64,000 nucleotides of DNA from Nitrosophilus labii (GTDB taxonomy: Bacteria; Campylobacterota; Campylobacteria; Campylobacterales; Nitratiruptoraceae), in NCBI RefSeq assembly GCF_014466985.1, contig NZ_AP022826.1, forward strand, positions 1,240,001 to 1,304,000, written 5' to 3'. Below are positions 32,581-41,601 of this stretch, piece after piece (position 1 is the stretch's first letter; each line of letters begins with the position of its first letter). The notes below the pieces were generated by a model. The model did not search any database and was not told the origin of the DNA. It was given only the letters and a program-made list of their open reading frames with translations. Both the position numbers and the translations under genes were made by a program.

Positions 32581-33993
32581 ATGTCTCTTTTTAGCAACCT
32601 TTCAATAGGTTCTCAAGCATTAATAAGTTTTCAAAAAGGTATTAACGTAGTTAACAAGAATATGACTAACGTTTATACTGAAGGATATAAAAGAGAAATA
32701 CCAACTTTTTCTAACTTTCCTACAGCAGGTGTTGATTTTGACGAAGCTAAAAGAGTTTATGATGACAGACTTTTAAATAGACTAATAGCTACAAATCAAG
32801 AAAAATCCTATTATGAAACTCTTAATTCAAATTTAGGAGATATAGAACAAATTTTTAATGATATAAATGGAAATGGATTTGGTGAGACTTTAGATAATTT
32901 TTTCTACTCTATGAATGATGTTATTACATCTCCAGATAATCTTGCCTCAAGAGATAGTTTTTTATATGCCTCTCAAACTTTAACAGGAAGAATAAGAGAA
33001 AGTTACGAAGAACTTTCAAATATTAGAGAAAATAATCAAAAAAGTATTCAATATGATATTGATCAATTAAACGATAAATTACAATCTATAGCAAAAATTA
33101 ACGAAAATATAAAAATGAATCAAAACAATGATAGTGCTTTAAACAATAGCTTAAATGAAAGAGACAAGTTACTAAATGAAATTAGTGGATACATTGATAC
33201 CAAAGTTGTATTTAACTCAGACGGTACTGTAGATCTTTTCAGTGCCAAAGGACATGCTTTGGTATTATATGATAAATCTTTTAGTCTTAGCTTTAAAACA
33301 GAACCTCAAACCGTTTCTATAACCGATCCGGATACTGGAGATATTCTAACATATACTAAAAATTTATCACAAATTTTAATTAATGGAAACAATCTTACAC
33401 AAGAGTTTCAAAGAGGAAGCTTAGGAGGAAAATTGGCTACAGAAAAAGGTCTAGACGAAACTATATATAATCTAAATATTTTTACTTTTAAATTTGCCAA
33501 TGAGATAAACTCCATTCACAGCTCGGGTTTTGATCTTAATGGTAATGCCGGTGAAAATCTATTTATAAATGAAAATAGTTTGAATACAACTAATATTGAT
33601 GCTTCAAATATAAAACTGAACATTTCAGATCCATCAAAAGTTGCTGCCTCTGACTCAACTACAGACACACATAGCAACAATGAAAATATGAAAACAATGC
33701 TTAATTTAAAAGAGAATAGTTTTACTTTTTTACAAAATCAAACATTTAACGAGTTTTACAACTCATCTATAGTTGCAGACATAGGACTGAAAAAAAATCA
33801 TATTGACAATTTATTTAACGAAAAAAACTCACTATATGAAAGTACCAAAGCAAAACTGGAGGAAATAAGCGGTGTAAATATGGATGAAGAGCTTATTAGA
33901 CTTTCTCAGTTACAAAGAAGTTATGAAGCAAGTGCAAGAATAATAACAGTAACAGATGAGCTTTTGCAAACTGTTATGGGATTGGTCGACTAA
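32581..33993 (+). CDS. flgK: Flagellar hook-associated protein 1
   Basis: FlgK forms the first junction ring between hook and filament. The N-terminal rod-like segment (SNLSIGSQALISFQKGINVVNKNMTNVYTEGYKRE) and C-terminal helix (EELIRLSQLQRSYEASARIITVTDELLQTVM) are the paired D0 helices found in all axial proteins. At 470 residues it is short, so the outer domain is reduced. It is preceded by the FlgN-like gene and a sigma-28 promoter. Confidence 0.93.
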   Translation: MSLFSNLSIGSQALISFQKGINVVNKNMTNVYTEGYKREIPTFSNFPTAGVDFDEAKRVYDDRLLNRLIATNQEKSYYETLNSNLGDIEQIFNDINGNGFGETLDNFFYSMNDVITSPDNLASRDSFLYASQTLTGRIRESYEELSNIRENNQKSIQYDIDQLNDKLQSIAKINENIKMNQNNDSALNNSLNERDKLLNEISGYIDTKVVFNSDGTVDLFSAKGHALVLYDKSFSLSFKTEPQTVSITDPDTGDILTYTKNLSQILINGNNLTQEFQRGSLGGKLATEKGLDETIYNLNIFTFKFANEINSIHSSGFDLNGNAGENLFINENSLNTTNIDASNIKLNISDPSKVAASDSTTDTHSNNENMKTMLNLKENSFTFLQNQTFNEFYNSSIVADIGLKKNHIDNLFNEKNSLYESTKAKLEEISGVNMDEELIRLSQLQRSYEASARIITVTDELLQTVMGLVD

Positions 33994-34018
33994 AATTTTT
34001 TTAAAATCTACCGATAAT
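33991..34018 (+). promoter_or_regulatory. Sigma-28 (FliA) promoter of flgL
   Basis: TAAA (33991-33994), a 16-base gap and CCGATAAT (34011-34018) repeat the pattern seen before flgK. The TAA of the -35 TAAA is the flgK stop codon. Confidence 0.82.
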
Positions 34019-34040
34019 AAAAAAAATATAAGGTTTGAGT

Positions 34041-34985
34041 ATGAGGATAAGTGATAGCTATATTTACAATAACTTCTTAAGATACGATGCCGCGAGACAG
34101 AAAGATATAGCTAGATATACAAATGAATTATCTTCAGGTAAAAGAATACTAAACCCTTCTGACGATCCTCTTTCTAATGCTCAATCACTTCAATTCAAAT
34201 CAATAAAAAGTGATCTAGATGGATACCTAAAAAATCTAGATATCGTACGGAATACCCAGCAAATAGCAGAATCATCATTAACTAGCATTGTAGATTCTGC
34301 TCAAGAAGTTAGAGCGGAAATAGTAAGACTTTCAAATACCGGTGTAATAGATATGGAAGATGCTGAGATATTAAAAGACTATTTTGTAGGAATGAGAGAT
34401 TATATTGTCAATCAGGCAAATACACAAATAGGTGATAAGTATCTTTTTTCAGGTGTATCTTCGCAAAATGCTCCAATAGACGCAAATGGGGTTTATCAAG
34501 GTTCCGATATAGAAACAACGGTTCCGATAGCTAAAAATATCGAAGTTCCAGTTAGATACAATGGAAGAAACTATTTAGGAATAGATAATAACGACGATAA
34601 AATGATTTTAGTTAAAGTAATAGACAAAGTTGTAGAAATTATAGATAATGCAAAAAACGGAACTGGCTCTTTAAACGATATAAATAGCGCAAATGCTATA
34701 ACCGTAAATGGAACTAACATGAATATTTTAGAAGGATTTGATATAGGACTAAACTCTGTTTTACAATATAGGTCGATAATAGGTAATCAAAATAAGATTG
34801 TCGAAGATATAAAAACTCAACACGAAATGTTCAAAGTTAATTATTCCAACCTAATATCACGGCTAGAAGATGTTGACTATACAAGCGCTATTTCAGAACT
34901 TGAAAAATCAAAAGTGGCTTACGAAGCTACTATAGCCTCTTTTACTCAAAACAAAGATCTATCTCTTCTAAAATACTTTAAATAG
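34041..34985 (+). CDS. flgL: Flagellar hook-associated protein 3
   Basis: FlgL is the second junction protein, under the filament (314 residues). I prefer the ATG at 34041 (MRISDSYIYNNFLRYD) to the TTG at 34035 because AAGG at 34030 is then correctly spaced. The N-terminal flagellin-like domain includes LSSGKRILNPSDDPLSNAQ, and the C-terminal helix is SAISELEKSKVAYEATIASF. It converges on the fliT-like gene with a one-base gap. Confidence 0.93.
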   Translation: MRISDSYIYNNFLRYDAARQKDIARYTNELSSGKRILNPSDDPLSNAQSLQFKSIKSDLDGYLKNLDIVRNTQQIAESSLTSIVDSAQEVRAEIVRLSNTGVIDMEDAEILKDYFVGMRDYIVNQANTQIGDKYLFSGVSSQNAPIDANGVYQGSDIETTVPIAKNIEVPVRYNGRNYLGIDNNDDKMILVKVIDKVVEIIDNAKNGTGSLNDINSANAITVNGTNMNILEGFDIGLNSVLQYRSIIGNQNKIVEDIKTQHEMFKVNYSNLISRLEDVDYTSAISELEKSKVAYEATIASFTQNKDLSLLKYFK

Positions 34986-34986
34986 T

Positions 34987-35241
34987 TTAAATATTATATT
35001 TTTTGAGACTCTCTTTGTCTTTTATAGATTTTACAATTTCAGATTGAGACTCTTTAGCTTTTATTATCATCTCGTCAACCGCATTTTTCAAAAAAACCTT
35101 TTCTTCTTCGTTTAGGTTTATAAAATCTATACTTTTGATTTCCTCACTCAATAATAAGAGTTTATCGTACTCTTTTTTTTGGATAGCTAAAAAAACTTTA
35201 TCCACAATATTTTTTAGATTTTTGATTCTATTCCCTCCCAC
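34987..35241 (-). CDS. Small FliT-like protein downstream of fliS
   Basis: This 84-residue charged helical protein starts with a GTG 28 bases inside fliS. Position after fliD-fliS and the size match FliT, the chaperone for FliD, but I see no firm sequence signature. The start is uncertain, because no ATG lies near the expected place. Confidence 0.5.
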   Translation of the reverse strand: MGGNRIKNLKNIVDKVFLAIQKKEYDKLLLLSEEIKSIDFINLNEEEKVFLKNAVDEMIIKAKESQSEIVKSIKDKESLKKYNI

Positions 35242-35582
35242 CCTTCTTTTAGATTTTCTAAAATTTCGATTAGATCATCGATTAATTGCTTATCATTTTT
35301 AGCATGCACTGTTACCAAAGATCTATCTATAAAGTCATACAACATATGAAGATTTTTTGCTATTTCTCCACCCTGTTCAAAATCTAAAGATGAATCTAAT
35401 GCTTTTATTATATCCGTAACTCTGGAAATATGTTCTATTTTAGATTTCAAATCATTATTATCTATATCTTCTTTAATCTCTTTTAAAGATATAATCGCTT
35501 TTTCATATAACAAAATTATCTGTTTTAATGGTGAAGCAGTTTCTACACTATTCTTAATATAAGCATCCAACGGATTTGCCAT
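35214..35582 (-). CDS. fliS: Flagellar export chaperone FliS
   Basis: FliS wraps the C-terminus of unpolymerised flagellin and prevents premature assembly. The 122-residue helical bundle has the typical opening NPLDAYIKNSVETASPLKQIILLYEKAI and the later GGEIAKNLHMLYDFIDRSL block. It lies 20 bases after fliD, in the usual fliD-fliS order. Confidence 0.93.
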   Translation of the reverse strand: MANPLDAYIKNSVETASPLKQIILLYEKAIISLKEIKEDIDNNDLKSKIEHISRVTDIIKALDSSLDFEQGGEIAKNLHMLYDFIDRSLVTVHAKNDKQLIDDLIEILENLKEGWEGIESKI

Positions 35583-35602
35583 AAACTATTCCTTAAATTT
35601 AA

Positions 35603-36952
35603 TTATTGTGTAGTATTTGTCGTAGAACTAGGTAATAAAGAGGTAAGTCTTGCACTTACGTCATTCATTTCAGCCATAAATTGATCAAGCCATACGAACT
35701 GTTTTTTCAAAGTTTCCATCTCAGAATCTATTCTTTTCGCTAAAGAGACTATAGAGTCTTCAATATAACTAATCTGTCTATCAAAACTTTTATCCTTATC
35801 GTCTAAAGGACTATCATAACCGGTAATATAGTTTAGATAATCACCTAAACTGCTATTTAACTGCTCAATCTTTGTTTTTACCACATCTGGATTGGTCTGT
35901 AACTGACTATCAAGCTCCGCACTATCTAAAGAAATTTTTCCAGTTGTATAATCCACGCTCAAAATACCAATCTCAAAAAGAGGATCAAATCCTTGAAATA
36001 TGGAAGATCTTATCTGTTGTACAGTAGAGTCGCCAGATAAAGGAGCGCCTTGGGCAGTATACTGTGTTACAAAATCCACTATTGAATTATATCCATCCAC
36101 AAACTCTTGTAAAGAGCTTTTAACCCCTTCGTAATCATTATCTATTGTTACATCAACTCCGACCGTAGATGTAGATAAAAGATCTATTCTTAATCCACTT
36201 ACTACATTATCAAAACTGTTTGTAGAACTCTCAACAGTCTGACCGTAAATATCTATTTGCGCGTTTTGCGCACTCTGTACATTGCTTGCCGTATAAGCCG
36301 ATCCCAATTGCAATTGATCTAAAAGATCGCCGCTTCCGGTCTCTGTGATACTTATAGTATTATCCGCACCAGTGTCAGCACCGGATAAAAGCAATCTATA
36401 ATTTGTTCCATCAAAAAAAATCGATGCTTGGGCGCTAGTTTGAGCACTATTTATAGCATCGGCAATCTCTTGTAAAGTTGAAGGTTTAGTAGTATCTGCG
36501 GTATCGGTATCATAATCAATAGTAGCTACAACATTGCCTGCATAACTTATCTCTATTGTTCCTGCAGTAGTAGCAACAGCAACGGTATCTTTATCTGTTA
36601 CTCCAGCTTGTGAAAGCCATACGTCGTTTTGAGCAAGTTGTTTTGAAGTAATATTTAAACTTGTTTCACTAATTTTTGTAGGATCCGTAACGGTAGCGGT
36701 TAAAACAGACTCGTTAGAAACAAAAACACTTTTTTGTTCAAAAGCGGTAGATTCAGTAAGCTTTTCAAATGTGGCGTTAAAATTATCTAAAAGTTGCGCA
36801 TAGTTTTGATAAGAGTATTTTTTATTATAAATTTTTGCCTCTTTCTCTTGCAATATTGCAACTTGTTGATTCTTAAGCTCTTGGTACTTATCCAAAATTG
36901 ATTGATAATCAAACTGGCCGCTAAGATTACTTAGATATATTTCTCCCGCCAT
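35603..36952 (-). CDS. fliD: Flagellar filament cap protein
   Basis: FliD caps the growing filament and helps flagellin fold into place. Its 449 residues show the N-terminal block with FDYQSILDKY, a variable middle (about 100-330) and the C-terminal FliD domain (SVDYTTGKISLD followed by long helices). The coiled-coil end (SIVSLAKRIDSEMETLKKQF) is typical. It sits 11 bases after flaG. Confidence 0.92.
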   Translation of the reverse strand: MAGEIYLSNLSGQFDYQSILDKYQELKNQQVAILQEKEAKIYNKKYSYQNYAQLLDNFNATFEKLTESTAFEQKSVFVSNESVLTATVTDPTKISETSLNITSKQLAQNDVWLSQAGVTDKDTVAVATTAGTIEISYAGNVVATIDYDTDTADTTKPSTLQEIADAINSAQTSAQASIFFDGTNYRLLLSGADTGADNTISITETGSGDLLDQLQLGSAYTASNVQSAQNAQIDIYGQTVESSTNSFDNVVSGLRIDLLSTSTVGVDVTIDNDYEGVKSSLQEFVDGYNSIVDFVTQYTAQGAPLSGDSTVQQIRSSIFQGFDPLFEIGILSVDYTTGKISLDSAELDSQLQTNPDVVKTKIEQLNSSLGDYLNYITGYDSPLDDKDKSFDRQISYIEDSIVSLAKRIDSEMETLKKQFVWLDQFMAEMNDVSARLTSLLPSSTTNTTQ

Positions 36953-36963
36953 TTTTTGTCCTT

Positions 36964-37338
36964 TTAGGCTTTTTCATTGAAAAGAAGTCCAGTCACCTCG
37001 TCAATATATTTAGCTATCTTTAAGACAACGTCAGGAGGGAGTTGCCTTATAACCTCTTTCGATTCACTATCTATGATTTTTACTACCTGTATACCAGTAT
37101 CTTCATCCATCTCTATCTTAAGTTGCGAATTTAACATGCTCATCTTTTTATTGAGTTCATCTATAGATTTTTTTATTATATCTTCTTGCATTTTAGGCTC
37201 TAATGTTTCAAACATTTCCTTCAGATCTTTTTGCTGATTTTGTTCTCTGTTTTGATTTTGAATCTCTTTTTGATTTTCTACATTCTGAGACTGCATCTGT
37301 AAAGCGGCACTTGTAGAGTTTACAGCTTTTACGTCCAT
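36964..37338 (-). CDS. flaG: FlaG family protein
   Basis: The 124-residue protein has a glutamine/asparagine-rich N-terminus (QNVENQKEIQNQNREQNQQKD) and the FlaG domain at the C-terminus, including DSESKEVIRQLPPDVVLKIAKYIDE. FlaG influences filament length in Campylobacter and Pseudomonas, though its mechanism is unsettled. It lies between flagellin and fliD. Confidence 0.88.
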   Translation of the reverse strand: MDVKAVNSTSAALQMQSQNVENQKEIQNQNREQNQQKDLKEMFETLEPKMQEDIIKKSIDELNKKMSMLNSQLKIEMDEDTGIQVVKIIDSESKEVIRQLPPDVVLKIAKYIDEVTGLLFNEKA

Positions 37339-37350
37339 CTTTTTCTCCTA

Positions 37351-37396
37351 AAAGTCATTTGGCCAAAGCTTTTTAAAGCATTGGCCAAATGACTTT
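37351..37396 (-). other. Long perfect hairpin before flaG
   Basis: A 16-bp perfect stem (AAAGTCATTTGGCCAA with its complement) closes a 14-base loop, 13 bases upstream of the flaG start. It is in the flaG leader. Without a T-run it is more likely an RNA-structure or regulator site than a terminator. Confidence 0.6.
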
Positions 37397-37409
37397 ATAT
37401 ATTATAACA

Positions 37410-37432
37410 CAAAAGAGGTAACACCTCTTTTG
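37410..37432 (-). terminator. Flagellin gene terminator
   Basis: A 10-bp perfect stem (CAAAAGAGGT with ACCTCTTTTG, 3-base loop) sits four bases after the flagellin stop and is followed on the minus strand by TGTTATAAT. The T-run is short; the position makes it a likely terminator. Confidence 0.65.
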
Positions 37433-37435
37433 CGA

Positions 37436-38308
37436 TTATCTAAGAAGCTGTAGAACTAACTGAGACTGCTGATTTGCTTGAGCAAGCATACTCATACCAG
37501 ACTGCATCAAGATGTTGTTTTTAGTAAATTCACTCATCTCTTTTGCAAAGTCAACGTTTCTAATTCTTCCTTCTGCATCAGAAGTATTTACTCTTTGAGT
37601 TTCATTGTTAGAGATAATTTTTTCAAGTTCAATCTGTTTTGAACCAAATTTTGCGGCTAAATTATCCACTGCCGATATGAGATCATCAACAGTTTGAACT
37701 GCTGTGTTTGCCGCACTCTGACTTGTTACATCTATAGTATAAGTATTAGCTCCAACAGTTACTTTTGAAGCAGCAGTACCCGTTAGTGTTGCAACACTTA
37801 CATAACCAATTGCCGCATTAATCGTTAACTCTTGATCAGTTCTTCCACCATAATGAATTTTGAAATCACTCGTACCGGTAGTAGCAACGGCGGTAACAAA
37901 TATGTTTAGACCATTAAACTCGGTATCTGTAAAGATTTTCCCAACAACATCAACTAAATGGTTAATATCTTGTTGAATTGCTTCTCTTGAATTGTCATCA
38001 GAAGTATTTGAAGCCTGAATAACTTTGGCTTTTACATCATTTAGGATATTGTAAACCTCACTCAAACTACCTTGTGCTATTTGAGCTATACTCACCCCGT
38101 CTTGTGCGTTTCTTGTTCCTTGATCTAAAGATACTGCGTAAGTTTTAAGCTGATCTGCTATATAAAGACCTGCCGCATCATCAGCTGCCCTATTGATTCT
38201 ATAGCCCGTAGCCAACCTCTCCATATTCTTATTCATAGCCTGTTCAGTCTTTAGCAAATTTGCATGCGTAAAATCAGACTGAAAATTGTAGTTTATTTTA
38301 AGTGCCAT
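37436..38308 (-). CDS. Flagellin
   Basis: The filament subunit has 290 residues, short for a flagellin. The conserved ends are intact: MALKINYNFQ with LATGYRINRAADDAAGLYIAD, and a C-terminal NVDFAKEMSEFTKNNILMQSGMSMLAQANQQSQ helix. The variable middle is only about 80 residues (about 130-210), so the surface domains are largely missing. The stretch aligned with the TLR5-contact region of Salmonella FliC reads LNDVKAKV (89-96). It has AGGAGG before the ATG and a sigma-28 promoter, and the flagellin modification gene maf lies upstream. It is the only flagellin in this window. Confidence 0.95.
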   Translation of the reverse strand: MALKINYNFQSDFTHANLLKTEQAMNKNMERLATGYRINRAADDAAGLYIADQLKTYAVSLDQGTRNAQDGVSIAQIAQGSLSEVYNILNDVKAKVIQASNTSDDNSREAIQQDINHLVDVVGKIFTDTEFNGLNIFVTAVATTGTSDFKIHYGGRTDQELTINAAIGYVSVATLTGTAASKVTVGANTYTIDVTSQSAANTAVQTVDDLISAVDNLAAKFGSKQIELEKIISNNETQRVNTSDAEGRIRNVDFAKEMSEFTKNNILMQSGMSMLAQANQQSQLVLQLLR

Positions 38309-38338
38309 TTTGAACCTCCTAATTTTTTTACATTTTTA

Positions 38339-38365
38339 TTATCGGAAGTTCAAAAAAAATTTTTA
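38339..38365 (-). promoter_or_regulatory. Sigma-28 (FliA) promoter of flagellin
   Basis: On the minus strand, TAAA (complement of 38362-38365) and CCGATAA (complement of 38339-38345) are separated by 16 bases, as at flgK and flgL. The -35 overlaps the maf stop codon. Confidence 0.84.
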
Positions 38366-40312
38366 GCAGTTTAACTCATCTTTTAATCTTTTTTTTGCTT
38401 CATCTAAAAATCTAAGTATATTTTTTTTAAACATTTCTGCCAATTTTGCCTGCATGTAAGAATCTTTTAAATTCATAATATATAAATAATGGAAAGAGAT
38501 CATATGATAAATAGTCCCTCTGACTAAAATGTAAAACATTTCATTAGTTTTTCTTAAATCGTTTTCAATTTTTTGATAGATTTTAAATAGAATATTATAA
38601 TAATCGGACTCATTAAATTTTTTTGCTTTTATTATTAAATTTTCATCTACAAACTTTCTAATTTCATCAAACAAAAAAAATAATTCATCAATTTTGTTCT
38701 CTATAAAATGTTTAAACTCTTTTTTGTATAAATTATTTGCAAAATTTGACTCAAAATTTTCTAAAATCTCTTCTTTTTTATTCGATATTTTTTCAATAAA
38801 GATTTCTTCTGCTTCTAAAGGTGTTGTACCCTCTATTTTCGCTCCATCTGCTGTATTATAAACGGTAATATCCGGATAGAGTCTTAATAGCTTCTCTATA
38901 TTTTTTCTCGCCATTTCAAAAATCCTAGTAGTAAAAACTCTTCCTACAAAATTTCCATCAACTTCTTTATAAGAATCCATGGTTTCAGTTTTAAATTGGC
39001 TTTCTTTTTTATAATAAACGCTATCTTTCGCATGGTGTTTACTTCTATCTTTAAAACCTAAATCAGTTCCAAAAAGATATATAGTTTTAAATCCCAAATG
39101 CAAACCTAACGCTAATGCCATATTGGTGACTGTTGGCGTCATAAACTCTATTTTTGGAAAATTATAAAAATTAAAAAAGAGATTTGCACCACTATCAGGA
39201 AATCTAGGCATCATATAATTCTTACTGCCTAATTTAAAAACATCAGGATACATAGGATTAACGCCTATTATATTAACCTCTTTCAACTCTTCTAAAGAAG
39301 CATTGTCTAAAAGTGCATCATAAGTATGTTTCATCCTCTCTATAACAATCTCGTAATCAGGTTTAACTCCGTTTTTTAACAATGGCCTAAGAGCAGTACC
39401 ACATGAAAAAATCACGGCACTATTTTTATATTTTTTTATAGTTTTTATGGCATCTTCTAAAGATGGACCAGAAGCTACAATAAAAAGAGGTAATTCATCA
39501 TTCAATTTGTTTTTTCCAGTATAAATTGGAATTTTATTTTTAATATTGATTAAAGTATTTTTTATTGAAATTAATTCATCATCAAAAAAACCCCATTTAG
39601 AGTTCTCCTCCAAAATTAAATTTTTTAACTCTATTTTAAATTTTTCCAAAATATTGGTATTGTAATGAATATATAAAAATACTCTATACGTAAACGTTTC
39701 GTTGATTCTGTGAAGTTTATTAACTGTAGCATAAGCTAGTTTATCAGGATCAGTGCCTAAAACAATACTAATACTGGTTTTTTCGAACAATTTTTCCCAT
39801 TCAACTGTATATAATGATGCAATAAAAACCTCTATTTTCTCTTCGACCAATATTAAAATTTCTATCTTTTTATTTTCAAGCAGTTTTTCTATATGAAAAC
39901 CAAGTCCAATACCGTATACAATTAAAAAAAAGAGACTTTTTTTATCTTTTATTAAAACTTCTTCGTTCTTATCTTTGATATCCATAAAATTTTCTACAAT
40001 TTTTTTTAAATATTTTTCTTGAAGAGGTTTTTTGTAGTATTTTGGTGGTTTATCTGGAATAAGGTTAAAAGATTCGATAGGAGAATTCAAAAAATTATCT
40101 ATTTTACTATCTAAACTATCCAAATAGTCATCCGGATAAAACAGATTTCCATCAATTTTTAAATTTATACCATTTTTTGTATTTAATATTTCGATGTTTT
40201 CCGTTGATTGATTTTTAATCAAAAAATATATATCAGGGTAATATTTTTTAAAAAATCTAATATTTCTTTTATATCTCTTTATAAAACTTCTATCCATATC
40301 TTTCCTTTGCAA
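38363..40312 (-). CDS. Motility accessory factor (Maf/DUF115), flagellin glycosylation
   Basis: The 649-residue protein belongs to the Maf family, which transfers nonulosonic acids such as pseudaminic or legionaminic acid onto flagellin in Campylobacter, Helicobacter and Aeromonas. The DUF115 core shows IVASGPSLEDAI (about 280), GTDLGFKDRSKHHAKDS and a C-terminal long-helix region. It lies immediately upstream of flagellin, the usual place for its target. No sugar synthesis genes are in the window, so the sugar is unknown. Confidence 0.85.
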   Translation of the reverse strand: MQRKDMDRSFIKRYKRNIRFFKKYYPDIYFLIKNQSTENIEILNTKNGINLKIDGNLFYPDDYLDSLDSKIDNFLNSPIESFNLIPDKPPKYYKKPLQEKYLKKIVENFMDIKDKNEEVLIKDKKSLFFLIVYGIGLGFHIEKLLENKKIEILILVEEKIEVFIASLYTVEWEKLFEKTSISIVLGTDPDKLAYATVNKLHRINETFTYRVFLYIHYNTNILEKFKIELKNLILEENSKWGFFDDELISIKNTLINIKNKIPIYTGKNKLNDELPLFIVASGPSLEDAIKTIKKYKNSAVIFSCGTALRPLLKNGVKPDYEIVIERMKHTYDALLDNASLEELKEVNIIGVNPMYPDVFKLGSKNYMMPRFPDSGANLFFNFYNFPKIEFMTPTVTNMALALGLHLGFKTIYLFGTDLGFKDRSKHHAKDSVYYKKESQFKTETMDSYKEVDGNFVGRVFTTRIFEMARKNIEKLLRLYPDITVYNTADGAKIEGTTPLEAEEIFIEKISNKKEEILENFESNFANNLYKKEFKHFIENKIDELFFLFDEIRKFVDENLIIKAKKFNESDYYNILFKIYQKIENDLRKTNEMFYILVRGTIYHMISFHYLYIMNLKDSYMQAKLAEMFKKNILRFLDEAKKRLKDELNC

Positions 40313-40385
40313 TAAGAGCTTTTTATAAATTACTTTAAAATATAATTTTAGCTAAAATATATTTCAAAAGCGGTAAGGAATTATT

Positions 40386-41591
40386 ATGAAGATTTTTTCA
40401 CTATGTATATATAACAAAAATCATAAGTTTGATTTTGATAATTTTCTAAATAATCTATGTGATAATGAAAAATATATATTAGAAATATTATATTGTGGGA
40501 GAAGTGACAAAAAAGAGATAATCTCCCTCAATCTAGAAAATATCAATGAAACAGCTTTTAGAAATTCATGTATCGAAAAAGCTAAAGGAGAATATTTAGT
40601 TTGGATCTCTTCCTCTACGGAATTGGAAGAATCTACACTAGATGAATATTATGAAACAATAATGGAAACAAATGCAGATATTATTTATCCAAACGAAATA
40701 CAAGTTTTGGATACCGAAGAAAAGATTAAAAACTTCTCGGACTGGTTTGAAAAAGAGAAAGAGCTTTTACAAGCTTTAGATTTAGAAGAATACTTACCAA
40801 AATGGGGTATTGCTATAAAAAAGGAAAAGCTAAATAGATTTAACGGATTTGAAAAAAAATACGGATCTGAAGCTTTTTACGCTTTTGTATATAAAAATTT
40901 AAAAAATCTCTCTTTAAAACTTTCTCAAGAAAGTTTTATTATAAACAAACATATTAAAAATGAAAATCAAGATTTTACGTATAAAAGTCTGATTCTTAGG
41001 GATATAATAAAACAAAATGATATAAAAGAACTATTTCTAAAATTAAACTGGAAAAATGAAAATATCGCTCTTGCTACCGCTTATACTCTAATAGGAGAAA
41101 AACTTTACTATTATGGAGATTTTTTCAATGCATCAAACTTTTTTAGACAAGCACTTATCAGTTTTCACAATCAAGAAACATTAAAAAGATTAATCGAGTC
41201 TTACTATCAAATGGGCTTGTTTGAAGAAGCAAAAAAAATGCTAAAAACACAAGAGAGTAATGAAGATATTTTAAACGAATTCAATTACAAAATAGAAAAA
41301 GCCGAGAAACTTATTTTAGAACTTGAAAAACTTGTACAAACTAAAAATATCTCTGATATTGTCAAAATAAAAAAAGATATTTTTGAATTCTATCAAGGAG
41401 CACCGATTCAAAATATATTTGGAGTTGTGATGTATAATAACGGTAAAATAGAAGATTCTTACAAATATTTTTACAAAGCAGTAACAATGAACCCTCTAGA
41501 TCATGATATAATAAGTAATATTGTCGGAGTTGCAAAAAAACTAAAGAAAGAAGAAGAAGTTATAAGTTTAATAGAAAGATTAACTAAATAA
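40386..41591 (+). CDS. Glycosyltransferase-like protein with TPR tail
   Basis: The 401-residue protein is divergent from maf. The N-terminal half looks like a GT-A/GT2 fold: a leading strand (MKIFSLCIYNKNHK), then FRNSCIEKAKGEYLVWISSST (about 59-79), the place where a GT2 enzyme has its acidic metal motif, although no clear DxD is visible. The C-terminal half has TPR-like helices (YYYGDFFNASNFFRQALISF; DSYKYFYKAVTMNPLDHDI). With maf it may modify flagellin or another surface glycan, but an inactive GT domain is possible. Confidence 0.55.
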   Translation: MKIFSLCIYNKNHKFDFDNFLNNLCDNEKYILEILYCGRSDKKEIISLNLENINETAFRNSCIEKAKGEYLVWISSSTELEESTLDEYYETIMETNADIIYPNEIQVLDTEEKIKNFSDWFEKEKELLQALDLEEYLPKWGIAIKKEKLNRFNGFEKKYGSEAFYAFVYKNLKNLSLKLSQESFIINKHIKNENQDFTYKSLILRDIIKQNDIKELFLKLNWKNENIALATAYTLIGEKLYYYGDFFNASNFFRQALISFHNQETLKRLIESYYQMGLFEEAKKMLKTQESNEDILNEFNYKIEKAEKLILELEKLVQTKNISDIVKIKKDIFEFYQGAPIQNIFGVVMYNNGKIEDSYKYFYKAVTMNPLDHDIISNIVGVAKKLKKEEEVISLIERLTK

Positions 41592-41601
41592 AGGATAAGT
41601 T

